64,000 nt of DNA. Origin: Coenobita brevimanus. Lineage: Eukaryota; Arthropoda; Malacostraca; Decapoda; Coenobitidae. How positions within the stretch are numbered: position 1 is the first letter of the stretch; every line of letters begins with the position of its first letter. Both the position numbers and the translations under genes were made by a program. The notes below the pieces were generated by a model. The model saw nothing but the letters and a program-made list of their open reading frames with translations, had not been told where the DNA came from and ran no database searches. Location: contig JAVRFU010003718.1 of NCBI GenBank assembly GCA_032717465.1, positions 1,495,791-1,559,790 on the forward strand. Direction: 5' to 3'. Of this stretch, positions 1 to 10,055 are shown in pieces.

Positions 1-1200
1 AGCAACTTGTTTGGCACATTACACCTTATCATTCTCTTGTATGTTACTTATATTAATGCAGACACAGCTGGCAGCATTATCAGAAAGGAAGAGGAGAGTG
101 AAAATTAATGTAATGTGCAGAACAAATCGCTAAGAAAGAGGTGCTACGAAGGAGGTGGGGGAGGGGTGTATTTATGTGCGCTCGTTCATGTAACCCCTCT
201 CCATGGTTCAAAAATTCCAAAGTAAACACAGACGCAATAATAATAATAATAATAATAAAAGTAAAGGCCTACAGTGCTCCTTTCGCTTTAAATTGGCCTA
301 AAATTGCCATCTCTTTATCCTGAATGCTGCGTTGTAGCAAAAAACGAATGCTGGACTATGGTGTTAGTAATGAAGAGGTATAGATGTCGAGTAGTTGCAT
401 TATCCTTTTCTGCCGCTGAGGTACGTGATTAAATTGTAAAAGGAAAAGTTTGGGTCGACGACTTATAATTAAAGAGTCAATGCAGCCACCAAATAACCTA
501 GACTCACTAAAAATGCAATAAAACACCGAAAGTGAACTATTAGATAACTCATCAAGACACAGGCATAAGTATATTTTTTACGTATTCTTAAAAAAAAAAA
601 AAAATCTCGCTAACTACACATGCCATTTGATACACTGCATCGCGGTATTTCTGTCACAGTACATTATATTCGTCTAAGGGAAGCAAAAGAAAACTGTACC
701 GTAATTTCCTCCCTAAGTCTCTAAAAAGGTAACATTCAGTACTGCTGAGGTTTAAACTAATTTTAGGGGGAGAATTTGAAACTAGAAAGGAGTGCCAGAT
801 GTGGGAATGTTGTTCGTAGGTATTGACTTCGGCTTCATGTTATCGTCAGCAAACCTTAAATATCCCGTAAGAGGGTAGTGTCCATGCAAATAATGTAGCA
901 TATAAAAATTTCTCACAGCTAACTCGATCATAAGTTCAGCGATACTATAAAAAATATCATATAAATCAGCGTATTGATGAAAACTGTGATACCAATTTGA
1001 ATCTCGCGGGCATCAATCAAGGAAAAGGCCTGGGTTCCAAAATTATAAATGTTTTGAGCGTCAGGTGCACGTGCATGAAATTGCTTGTTTATTTTTTAGT
1101 TTTGACGCAGCCAAGCCAAAAAAATATAAAAATCGAAATAATCGACCAAACAAAATTATTTCTAATGCTTTTAAAATGCTATGAAGACTTTTTAAATCTC
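1..1200. other. AT-rich stretch without recognised gene
   Basis: I see no coding region, RNA gene or mobile element here. It holds a short (AAT)n run near 235-258 and an A-run near 590-603. Short open frames lack splice signals or recognisable domains. Confidence 0.6.
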
Positions 1201-1202
1201 GG

Positions 1203-1960
1203 AAATTGGTTTAAGATCTTTATGAATACATCCGAGGTTGGCGATGGAATGGGAGTGTAAGTGTAACCGACCAACGCGCGGCCATGTTTCAAGAGAACAT
1301 TTGGGAAGGATGAGGTGAGGATCCTGCCTTGATTCTACATTTTCAAGCGGTTACAGTTAATTCACTTGTATTATTCTGCTCGTGAAATTTTGATAAGACA
1401 ATGGAGACAACTTAGAGGTGAGTATTTCTAGTGAGAATTCGTGTTTTGTAATTATAAAGTGCGAGCAGAAACTCAGGAAAGCCGGCGTCGTGAGTATCCT
1501 GGTCCACTTCCATAATTTTACCTCTAGCATCAGATTTACGTGCATAAATCTGCTCGTTAATATTAAATAAGTTAATGGAGCGTACTAGGGAATAAATATG
1601 TGAAGGAAATATTCGTGTTTTGAGGTGGTTGAAGGAATGGTGGTGTAAATGGAAGAACAGACGCCGAAGGCCAGCTTAGGTATCCTGTTCTGATTCGTTT
1701 TTCGGCAGCTTCCATCTAATTAACGTACATAATTCTACTCACTGATGTTAGATAGAGATTATTAGGGTGTAGAGATTATTAGGGTGTACGTGTGTCAGGG
1801 AAAATGGCTGTATTGAGATGATGTTTGGCATCCTTGTAAGATTTGACGTCGAAGATGGCCGGCGTAGTAAGTTAAGTATCCTGCTCTGCCTCCATATTTT
1901 CCTTACATACAGCCAATTTCCCCACTTAATTCTGCTTACTGTTGTTATGCAAGGTAGTGG
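1203..1960. repeat. Degenerate tandem repeat, about 180-200 bp unit, four copies
   Basis: Landmarks recur at similar spacing. TATCCTG-like words occur at about 1320, 1497, 1681 and 1879, each followed about 50 bp later by an ATTCTGCTC-like word (about 1374, 1549, 1732, 1938). Between them lie similar segments mentioning GGCCGGC and TTAATAAG-like words. Divergence is high, so this is an old satellite-like array or an ancient local duplication. Confidence 0.5.
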
Positions 1961-2199
1961 TGGTAAATAAGTGTAGTTTGGTGGCAGAATATTGTTGTTT
2001 GCAGATATTTAAAGGATGTCGGTGTTTTTCGTGGCCTTGCCGACATTTTGTAAACATTCTGCCACCGACATTTTTTTGTTGTTCGTATGTTATGTATTTC
2101 CGTCGATTTATTGGTTGTTGTCGTTGTTTTTATTATGATGTGGGTTCAGGGGTATTTTTTGAAGCGGATACCACGTAAATAGCTCCTTCAAGCCGATAA

Positions 2200-2420
2200 C
2201 GTGTTGGAGAGGGACGCCTGCAGGTGGTGGCACTAATATAAGCACGCCAGTACCACTATTAATATATACGTTGCTCAATCCCTATCCCATGACAGCAGGA
2301 TGTGGCACTGCAGAGAGGAGAGGTAACTTCATCCTGCAGTCCACCGGGTTCACGTTTAGATGAGCAGAGTCACAGTAACACTTTTACTACTGTCTGCTGA
2401 TAATTTTATTTTTGTACGTT
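2200..2420 (+). repeat. Interspersed repeat family D, partial copy
   Basis: The head GAGAGGGACGCC followed by GTGGTGGCACT is shared with 7774-7808 and 21118-21150. The downstream block CAGTCCACCGGGTTCA is shared with 12212-12235 and 21240-21258. Family D has no visible coding capacity. Copies tend to end next to (TAC)n or similar runs. Class unknown. Confidence 0.5.
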
Positions 2421-2650
2421 TGGCCATGTGGAGAGAATGGAGAGCGAGAGACTAACGGGGAGAGTATGAATGAGGTGGAGGAGGGGAGAGAGGGGGAGGC
2501 CGAGGATAAGATTGAGGGATGGAATGGAAAGGTATATGAAAGGGATGTGTGAGCTGGGAGCAGGGCAGTGAAATGGCGGGGGACAGGGCGACATGGAGGC
2601 GATTTGTTTGTGGCCACCCCTTAAGGCGTCTGGCAACAGATAGATAGACG
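2418..2650 (+). mobile_element. LINE family A, 5'-truncated 3'-end copy
   Basis: The sequence matches the end of the RT ORF at 22692-24086: the region coding for the RWFGHVERM-like tail, then the 3' end TCTGGCAACAGATAGATAG. It carries indels and is non-functional. It is flanked by similar sequence of about 65 bp on both sides (2351-2418 and 2645-2720). Confidence 0.8.
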
Positions 2651-2850
2651 TTTAGATCAACATGTAGTCACACTAACACTTTACTACTGCTGCCTGCTGA
2701 AGATTATAACTTTATTTTTCACTTTATTTAGCCCAGACGGGTTTTGTAAGTGGAAGGGTTAGACACAGCCTGCATGCAGCCCCACACTACCATGGAGTCT
2801 CCTAAGCGGAATAACATCGGTTACTGATACAAAGAATAAAGCTGCAATTT

Positions 2851-3107
2851 GTACTCTAACTTGGACCACACTCTTGGCCTTTGAAGCTTATTTCACAGCT
2901 CAGTGCCAGAAAAAGACAATACTGCGGCTCCACATCATGGCCATAGCACTTCTTCGTGACTACCATCGTATTCGAATGCTAATCTCTACAGCTGTGGCCC
3001 AACAGCATCCTTTCCAGAGCACTTCCTCGTGACTAGTATCGTATTGTGATGGTAATCTCTTTACAACTCACAGTTCACGAGGAAGAGACAGCAGTTGTAG
3101 GCCAAGT
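2851..3107. repeat. Possible MITE-like element with inverted ends
   Basis: The left end reads ACTCTAACTTGG and the right end GGCCAAGTTAG, an imperfect inverted pair. Similar paired ends and interior words such as CACTTCCTC(A/G)TGACTAG recur at about 14345-14510. No coding capacity is seen. The class is a guess from the inverted ends. Confidence 0.35.
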
Positions 3108-4060
3108 TAGTGACAACAGTATAATCCTGAGATCAGATTAAAGAAGCACATAACATAATGATTACATTTATCTGTTGATGTATTTCCTTGGACGATTTAT
3201 TGTGTCATTCTTGCCACCTGGAGACAGTTTTGTGAAGATATGGGTGAAATAGGTGATAAGGGTGTGATGGCGACCCAGGCTGCTGGCCTGAATACATTGC
3301 AATATGTCACGTTGTTGAAGGGGTGAAGGCAACCTGACAGGTACACGTGGTAACTGCACCAAAGTTACCTGGTCTGCTGTTTATCATCTTAGCACAGTGT
3401 CGTTAGTTTACAAGGTTTTCTTAGCACCTCTTCCTTAGCGAATTAGTTTGTATATTGCACTTTACTACCGGGTATTGTGTATTATGTTAATCCTGCCTTT
3501 TCATTATCTGCATAAACTGCAAAATAACCTGCAAAGAGGCAGCTTAGTAGCCATGTTTGCGGCTATTTAGGGGGAGGGGGGATCAGAGGCTGGGGCGGGG
3601 TGTGGCCCGGGGGTTTGTGGTATTGTTCATACCTGTTTGGTGTGAACCACACCTGCGTATAATGAGGCCACACGGGATTTGTACACTGATTGGTAGTCTA
3701 CCCCAATATGAACAATTTCGCCACGAGAGAGAGAGAGAGAGAGAGAACGAACTTAAGGGGGTGTATTGGGGGATGACGGTAAGAACTGACAGGTCATAAA
3801 GGGAACTGTGGGCTTAAAGTTGGCTGAGGATAATACTGACTAGTACTCTCAAAAAATCATGTACAACAGTTAGGCATATTGCTCTCAGCACTGCTGGGTT
3901 GGGGCAGACATTGCAAAGTCTGAGCAACGTGACTGTGTACTCTAATATTGCATTGAAGGTTTGTGGCCTGTGTGAAAATAGTGTGGTGCATTTATAACGC
4001 TGCTCTGCTACTCCACCTGGCTGGTTCTTGTGTGTTGTTAGGGCGGCTTAGTGTTGTTAG
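3108..4060. other. No recognised gene
   Basis: Non-coding as far as I can see. It contains a short (GA)n run at about 3726-3745 and a G-rich patch at 3568-3615. Confidence 0.55.
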
Positions 4061-4064
4061 TGTC

Positions 4065-4101
4065 AGTTATGTATCATGTACCGGGTATTCCCTTCCTACT
4101 G

Positions 4102-4139
<38 letters not shown>

Positions 4140-4251
4140 ATGTATCATGTACCGGGTATTCCTTTCCTACTGCCACTGCTACACACACACACACACACAC
4201 ACACACACCAATGTATCATGTACCAGGTATTCCTTTCCTACTGCCACTGCT

Positions 4252-4307
<56 letters not shown>

Positions 4308-4310
4308 CTG
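4065..4310. repeat. Three tandem units each ending in a (CA)n microsatellite
   Basis: A block beginning TGTATCATGTACC and ending TTCCTACTGCCAC is repeated three times, each copy followed by a (CA)n tract (about 4103-4138, 4182-4209, 4251-4307). Open frames across it encode only poly-(Thr-His) and are artefacts of the microsatellite. Confidence 0.85.
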
Positions 4311-4510
4311 TGCCCACAACACATCAGATATTGCAGGTGAGTGTCTTGTGAAGCTCTGTTTACATACTGCCTTGTACAACAATTTTGGCCCCTCTTGGAC
4401 TCTTCATGGGGTACAGGCTCAACATGTGGTGTATTTTCTTTGATGATAACAAGAGTAATATTGGTCACTTTCTCCCCTCACCTGCAACTAATTGTTCCTT
4501 TCACTTGCAG

Positions 4511-4647
4511 GTACGATGTTACTTGTTACTAGTGCGTTACTTGGGTTACTTGCAAGATGGCAACATGAATACAGAGTCAGGCAGCGGTACGTGGCAGCCT
4601 AAGTTACAGAGAACCAGTGGCCCCAGTGTAGTGGCTTTCGAATTAAG
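4511..4647 (+). CDS. Candidate first coding exon of an unknown host gene
   Basis: This looks like an internal exon carrying an initiator. A pyrimidine-rich tract and TTGCAG precede position 4511, and a consensus donor GTGAGT follows 4647. An ATG at 4565 in good context (AACATGA) opens 27 codons plus two bases, reading from MNTESGSGT to SVVAFEL, so the upstream part would be 5' UTR. No family is recognised and no continuation exon was identified. It could be a chance splice-like interval, but both splice signals are good and the reading frame runs cleanly to the donor. Confidence 0.35.
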
Positions 4648-4716
4648 GTGAGTCTTTTAGCCTTCTTAGTGCACTGACACCTTAATTTAGTCTGCCAGGC
4701 TCCAAGTGATTTTAGT

Positions 4717-4765
4717 CAGTAGGTCAGCTCTGGAACTGTCTCCCTCTGTCTGTATTTCCTACTTG
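4717..4765 (+). mobile_element. LINE family E fragment, about 50 bp
   Basis: Nearly identical to 55388-55430, the segment coding for [13 protein letters not shown] at the C-terminus of the LINE E protein. It joins LINE A sequence within a few bases, forming a chimera. Confidence 0.7.
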
Positions 4766-4767
4766 AA

Positions 4768-5071
4768 AGGAGCGTTGTGTTGTGGATGTGATAGGAAGCG
4801 TTAGGAGAAATACATTGAGGTGGTTTGGCTATGCGGAGAGGTTAGAGAGCGAGAGACGAACGAGGAGAGTGTATGTGAGTGAGGTGGAGGGGGGGGGAGA
4901 GGGATGAGGAGGCCGAGGATGAGATGGAGGGATGGAGTGGGGAGGTATATGAATGAGGGGGGTGTGAGCTGGTAAGAGGGCAATGAAATGACGGGGGACA
5001 GGACTACATGGAGGCGATTTTCTTGTGGTCACCCATTACGGGATTAAGGCGTCTGGCAATAGATAGATAGA
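4768..5071 (+). mobile_element. LINE family A, 5'-truncated copy with (TAGA)n end
   Basis: Matches the last part of the LINE A ORF from GTGGATGTGATAGG to the terminal GGCGTCTGGCAATAGATAG. Frameshifts and a G-run expansion at about 4889-4897 make it non-coding. Confidence 0.85.
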
Positions 5072-5284
5072 CCTACATGAAAATTAGTGGCATTGAGTGT
5101 AGTATGTTCTCAGTTCAGGTCAGCGTCTCTTTGCCACTTCACTCCGATGATATCTTAGTTTATTCTTGTCATCTCCAGGTCATTTTAGTCAACTTAGACC
5201 GAAAATTATTGGCTAAGTGCTGTGTCTTGGTGTGTTAAGCTGAGGTCTTTCTGAACCCTGTTGAGAATGGCAAGCACAGGACAT

Positions 5285-5515
5285 AATTATAATCTTTTCA
5301 CCTCTCTCTTCCTGTCTACATATATAACTCTCCCATCCGTCCTTCAACTTCCTCCATGCCTCTGCTTCCCATCCACTCACTATATGCTTTCTTCTTTTGC
5401 GCCACAGCCTGTCTCACCTCTTCATTCCACCATACTGTTCCTTGCACCCCCTTTCGTCTTCGTCCCACACACCATCTCACATATTATATTTTCATTCTGG
5501 CACATCCATTAGTTT
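5285..5515 (-). mobile_element. LINE family A-type internal fragment (between endonuclease and RT)
   Basis: Translated on the minus strand it reads GTVWWNEEVRQAVAQKKKAY and continues SEWMG, a linker typical of non-LTR retrotransposon ORF2 between the endonuclease and RT domains. It stops at an in-frame TAG. Assignment to family A rather than B is inferred from overall abundance. Confidence 0.55.
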
Positions 5516-5916
5516 GAGAGAGAGGATGTTCACCCCTGGAGCTGGGGACTTTAAAGTTGGTGGTACATCTGTATGAGGCTATTGTGGGTCAAACTAGGTC
5601 TTTCATGAAACACTTTTATTCTTACAAAATAGTTAAACAAAATGCCTCTTCATGTTTATATCAGTTTAAGTCCACCGACCCTTGTTAGACTACACCTGGC
5701 CATCACCAAGCTGAAAAGGGTTGGGAATCTTGGCAGGTTAGAACAAATGTTGTTAAGTCACATGGTGTCAGGCGAGAAGAATACACTAATTCCTTGTTAT
5801 AGGTTGGCCTTTATTCCAGTCTTTTTTGTTGTTAACTTGTTGAATCCAGTGCCATTGTCAGTGTTATTCTTGCCATCTTTACACCACTGTGTACTTAAAG
5901 GCAGCATTAACCCTTT

Positions 5917-6125
5917 AAAAAAAAATAATAATAATAATGATAATTTGGTTTTACGCCAGGTATCCCCGAAGGGCTAAGGCGTTGCCCCTGGGTAGAGGAC
6001 TTTTGGACTGGAGCGTGTAGCATTTTATGACCGGATGCCCTTCCTGATGTCTACCAATGACCCTTGGGTGGATTCGATCCTCTGACCCTTCGGTCAGAGC
6101 GGAGCGCTCTAACCCACTGAGCCAC
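5917..6125 (-). mobile_element. tRNA-derived SINE with target-site duplication
   Basis: On the minus strand the element begins GTGGCTCAGTGGGTTAGAG, a pol III A-box. It has a B-box-like GGATCGAATCC about 40 bases later, then a body with GGAAGGGCATCCGG and an AT-rich (ATT)n/A tail. The 17-bp direct repeats GGCAGCATTAACCCTTT at 5900-5916 and 6126-6142 flank it, the expected target-site duplication of an intact insertion. The RNA polymerase III role of the boxes is family knowledge; transcription is not shown. Confidence 0.85.
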
Positions 6126-6199
6126 GGCAGCATTAACCCTTTCATGGAGGTATTAAAAATTTTGTTCTTGGTATCTCAAGACCACTTTATTCAGTTTAA

Positions 6200-7372
6200 A
6201 GACTACTCATGAACAGTTGTTGAGTAACCCTGATCTGTCTGGTTGAGCAGACCTATCAATCACAAACAAGCAGCTACCCCTGCAGGTCCGTGCCATGCAA
6301 TGAACCAGTTTCCTTGCAGTGGACAGCACCTTGCCACTGCCAGGTGCGGGCAAGAGTATGGAGGGTTGCCAGACGGAATTTGCATCTGCATCCAGTAACA
6401 GGGACGCCATAGTAGGCTGCACATCATGCTGCTGTTTGGTGTTATGGTTACCACCCAGCGTTGTACGGCCATAGTAGGCTGCACATCATGCTGCTGTTTG
6501 GTGTTATGGTTACCACCCAGCGTTGTACAGTAAAGGGTTGCCATGGTTACGCCATAGTAGGCTGCACATCATCTATACCATAGTAGGCTGCACATCATCT
6601 ATACCATAGTAGGCTGCACATCATCTATACCATAGTAGGCTGCACATCATCTATACCATAGTAGGCTGCACATCATCTATACCATAGTAGGCTGCACATC
6701 ATCTATACCATAGTAGGCTGCACATCATCTATACCATAGTAGGCTGCACATCATCTATACCACAGTAGGCTGCACATCATCTATACCACAGTAGGCTGCA
6801 CATCATCTATACCATAGTAGGCTGCACATCATCTATACCATAGTAGGCTGCACATCATCTATACCATAGTAGGCTGCACATCATCTATACCATAGTAGGC
6901 TGCACATCATCTATACCATAGTAGGCTGCACATCATCTATACCATAGTAGGCTGCACATCATCTATACCATAGTAGGCTGCACATCATCTATACCATAGT
7001 AGGCTGCACATCATCTATACCATAGTAGGCTGCACATCATCTATACCATAGTAGGCTGCACATCATCTATACCATAGTAGGCTGCACATCATCTATACCA
7101 TAGTAGGCTGCACATCATCTATACCATAGTAGGCTTGACATCATCTATACCATAGTAGGCTGCACATCATCTATACCATAGTAGGCTGCACATCATCTAT
7201 ACCATAGTAGGCTGCACATCATCTATACCATAGTAGGCTGCACATCATCTATACCATAGTAGGCTGCACATCATCTATACCATAGTAGGCTGCACATCAT
7301 CTATACCATAGTAGGCTGCACATCATCCTGCTGTTTGGTGTTATGGTTACCACCCAGCGTTATACTATCTAA
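6200..7372 (-). repeat. Interspersed repeat family C copy carrying an internal 26-bp array
   Basis: On the minus strand this matches 56920-57230: GGGTGGTAACCATAACACC, then the GATGATGTGCAGCC block, the GGCCCTGCAGGGGT-like block and the end near a GTTACTCAACAAC tail. Duplicated blocks at 6410-6540 and the whole 6541-7330 array sit inside the element. Confidence 0.75.
6541..7330. repeat. 26-bp minisatellite, about 30 copies
   Basis: The unit starts CCATAGTAGGCTGCACATCA and ends TCTATA. Copies are almost identical; rare variants are CCACAG and GGCTTGACA. The unit equals an internal segment of repeat family C, so the array arose by amplification within that element. Confidence 0.95.
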
Positions 7373-7429
7373 CCTCGCCAGTCTGAAGTGTCTCCTAAGC
7401 TGAATATAAACATCTAGAGGTAACAAGAA

Positions 7430-7672
7430 TATCTGAAGCATAGGTTGGGCCAGGTGGAGAGGATGGAGGGTGAGAGACTGACTAGAGGAGAGTATGTGAG
7501 TGAGGTGGAGAGGGAGACCAAGAATGAGATGGATGAACGGAATGGAGAAATATAGGAGAGAAATGGATGTGAGTTGGAGGGAGGGAAGTCAAATGGCAGA
7601 GGACAGAGCAACGTGGAGGTAATTTGCTTGTGGCCATCCCTTACAGGATTAAGTCATGTGGTAATAGATAGA
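7430..7672 (+). mobile_element. LINE family A, 5'-truncated copy
   Basis: Matches the LINE A 3' end from CAGGTGGAGAGGATGGAGG to the TAATAGATAGATG tail, with many point differences and deletions. Non-coding. Confidence 0.8.
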
Positions 7673-7773
7673 TGTCACTGGATTGAAGGGGTTATATTTT
7701 CAATAGTTTACAGAAAAAAGCCTAATACAGTTCCATTTCTACCAATAAAGCTGATTTGCCACTTTGCTTTAGT

Positions 7774-7964
7774 GGTGGAGAGGGACGCCTTCATGTGGTG
7801 GCACTGATATGTCTGGGCGGCTACACTGCATGGTTAAATAACACCCCCAGCTACTGCCCTGCCCCACGAAAAGCGAAAGGTGGACTTAGGGAGAAGGGCA
7901 ACAGATGAACATGGGGATACAACAGTATTACTACTTGTACTATTACCACCACCACCACCACTAT

Positions 7965-7996
<32 letters not shown>

Positions 7997-8000
7997 ATAA
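7774..8000 (+). repeat. Interspersed repeat family D copy ending in (ACT)n
   Basis: Head GAGAGGGACGCCTTCATGTG followed by GTGGCACTGATAT. The body shares CAGCTACTGCCC-type words with other copies. It ends in (CAC)n/(TAC)n at 7945-7993. Confidence 0.55.
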
Positions 8001-8118
8001 ACACTGCCAAGTTTCCCCTGATTTAACCACATTCCCACTTACAGGGGAAAAAAAACTTATTTATTTGAAACCCCATACCTGACAATGAGACCCTCCAGTA
8101 ATTAGTCAACATCTTTGA

Positions 8119-8390
8119 TCATTATTCTCTCCCTTACTGTCTTCTCTCCAGTGTTTTGTTCCTTTGCTTATCATGTGTCTTTGGCATTGAATTAGTGCCA
8201 CATGATCCCTGACAGGCGCTGGGAATCCAGTATTGAATTCATTTTAGTAGTCAGCATCTTTTAGTACCGGGTAATTATTCTCTCCCTTACTGTCTTCTCT
8301 CCAGTTATTGTTCCTTTGCTAATCATGTGTCTTGGCTGTGAATTACTGCCATATGATCCCTGACAGGCGCTGGGAATCCAGTATTCAGTT
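8119..8390. repeat. Tandem duplication, unit about 153 bp, two copies
   Basis: ATTATTCTCTCCCTTACTGT occurs at 8121 and again at 8274. Both copies continue through CCCTGACAGGCGCTGGGAAT. Divergence is a few percent. Confidence 0.85.
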
Positions 8391-8619
8391 CAGTGCCACC
8401 TTATTCTATCTGTTGATATTTGTCCCCAGGTGGCATGGTGGTTGGCCGGAGTAGTTTGGTGCAGAACAGTTGAGAAACTTGATTGGTGAAGGCCAGATGA
8501 ACGACTCGTTACCATGGCAACCACCTGATGTTTACCGTGAGCATTTTCTTTGTAATAGACTTTTATTTTTACTTTTCTTTTTGGGAAGCTTTATATACTA
8601 GCGGTAAAATATATAGACC

Positions 8620-8630
8620 TTTGCATTTTG

Positions 8631-8702
<72 letters not shown>

Positions 8703-8772
8703 CATGCTCTTGCTAATACTGGCAAGGCATGATGGTTGGGTGGGTTACAGTGATTTCAGTGGTTGCCCCTGG

Positions 8773-8815
<43 letters not shown>

Positions 8816-8883
8816 GCTCTTGCTAATACTGGCAAGGCATGATGGTTGGGTGGGTTACAGTGATGTCAGTGGTTGCCCCTGGG

Positions 8884-8944
<61 letters not shown>

Positions 8945-9015
8945 TATATATATTCATAATCTTGCTAATACTGGCAAGGCATGATGGTTGGGTGGGTTAC
9001 AGTGATGTCAGTGGT
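8620..9015. repeat. Three-unit tandem repeat with embedded (TA)n microsatellites
   Basis: A block of about 75 bp from CTTGCTAATACTGGCAAGGC to GTTGCCCCTGGGTT occurs three times, at about 8708, 8819 and 8959. The blocks alternate with (TA)n tracts at about 8635-8700, 8776-8812 and 8885-8952. After the third block, the retroposon-like element at about 9020 begins where (TA)n would be expected. Confidence 0.85.
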
Positions 9016-9017
9016 CG

Positions 9018-10055
9018 CCCCTGGGTTAGTTGTTGTTGTTAGATTTACCTCCCTTGGCGGCACCGGGCCAAATAAGGGCCCGCCAGAGCAGATCTGAATA
9101 ATTAATGGGGCTCAAGGACAGCTGCTGGTGAAGTGGATTGCTGTTGAAATGTGGCTTCAGTAGCAACAGCCGCAAGTATTCACTGCATTAGTTTCCGGAA
9201 GAGGTCGGGGGTTTTCTTCTTTAAATTCCCGTAGGCAGTGTTGGCTACTTCTTCGGGGTCAGTGTCGAAGTTCAGGAGAGGGTCGAAGCTGGCGTGCTGG
9301 GGAGACGAGAGTTGGTCGTTGGCTACGTCAGTAGGAGGTTCCACTACGCTTCTGTCCAGGGTGTCGTCTTGGAGTTCGTAGGCAGCAGGTCTTGGTGGGG
9401 AGGGAGGTGCCACTGGATCTTGGGAGATCAGGGGGTCGGGAGTAGACTTCCGTCCCTCCTCAGCTGCTGGTGGAGGTGCGTGGATCTCAGCGGTGGTCGT
9501 ATCTAGGTCCATAGTCGAAGCTAGGCCGTTAGGAGTGATAGCAGTCGCCCTGTTGAGAGGAGCATCCAACTGCAGCCATTTCCGCGGTGTCGTGTGGGGT
9601 GGGGCTGGCTGCAGTGGCCGGGGCCGATGCTCCAGACGAGTGGCGGGACGGGCATTGAGGGCGAAGCTTTTGGGGATGGCAAGGCGGGGCAGCCCATTCT
9701 CCTCAATGATTTGAGGGAGGAGAGTGCGCAGAGCCGCCCTGTCATCACCACAGAAAGTCCTCGCCGTCGCGATGCACATCGCAATGATGGTGTCCATCTC
9801 CCCAGAGTACCTAGGACCCTTGGATTGGTGTCCCCGGCCCGTGGGACGTCACCGTGCATAGGCAGAGCCCTGCACAGCAGCACCCCCCGGCCCAGAGACA
9901 TCCCTGGCCTCAGGACCCTTAGGAGACTGTGAGAGACTGAACTCCACCGTCTCATACTCGCCAAGAGAGTGCTGGAGGTGCCGTGTGTTGGGTGCAACGA
10001 TCACTCGACTGTGCACGAAAACATCAGCACCAGTGTACTGGCGTGTGATGAAACC
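9018..10055 (-). mobile_element. Retroposon-like element with a cold-shock-domain ORF
   Basis: On the minus strand the order is a broken cold-shock ORF (10055-9180), a short 3' UTR, a GC-rich hairpin (about 9052-9088, GGCGGGCCC paired with GGCCC and CCGCC) and a terminal AAATCTAACAACAACAACTA tail. An ORF1-like protein followed by a hairpin and a simple-sequence tail is how many non-LTR retroposons end. No RT domain is present, so it would be non-autonomous or the remnant of a longer element. The 5' side is cut by the CCT-rich minisatellite at 10056. That it is mobile is inferred. Confidence 0.5.
9180..10055 (-). pseudogene. Cold-shock (Y-box type) domain protein ORF, 5'-truncated, one in-frame stop
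   Basis: Reading minus from 10055, the first 68 residues match the cold-shock domain of Y-box proteins. They run GFITRQYTGADVFVHS (RNP2 VFVH intact), then GEYETVEFSL, then KGPEARDVSGPGGAAVQGSA. The opening KWFN..GY strand with RNP1 is missing except for RGFI. A TGA at 9849-9851 interrupts; the same frame then continues 17 codons to an ATG at 9797 and 205 residues more to TGA/TAG at 9180. The second part is Pro/Ala/Asp-rich (HAPPPAAEEG, DPVAPPSPPRP) and ends KKKTPDLFRKLMQ; no domain is recognised. GC content and CpG are much higher than in the surroundings. The family's known role is nucleic-acid binding. The element context suggests an ORF1-like nucleic-acid chaperone, which is an inference. 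Confidence 0.6.

Noticed and set aside
4705..5200. GATTTTAGTCA-like words on both sides of the LINE chimera as target duplication
   Set aside because: The match is short and offset from the element ends; could be chance.
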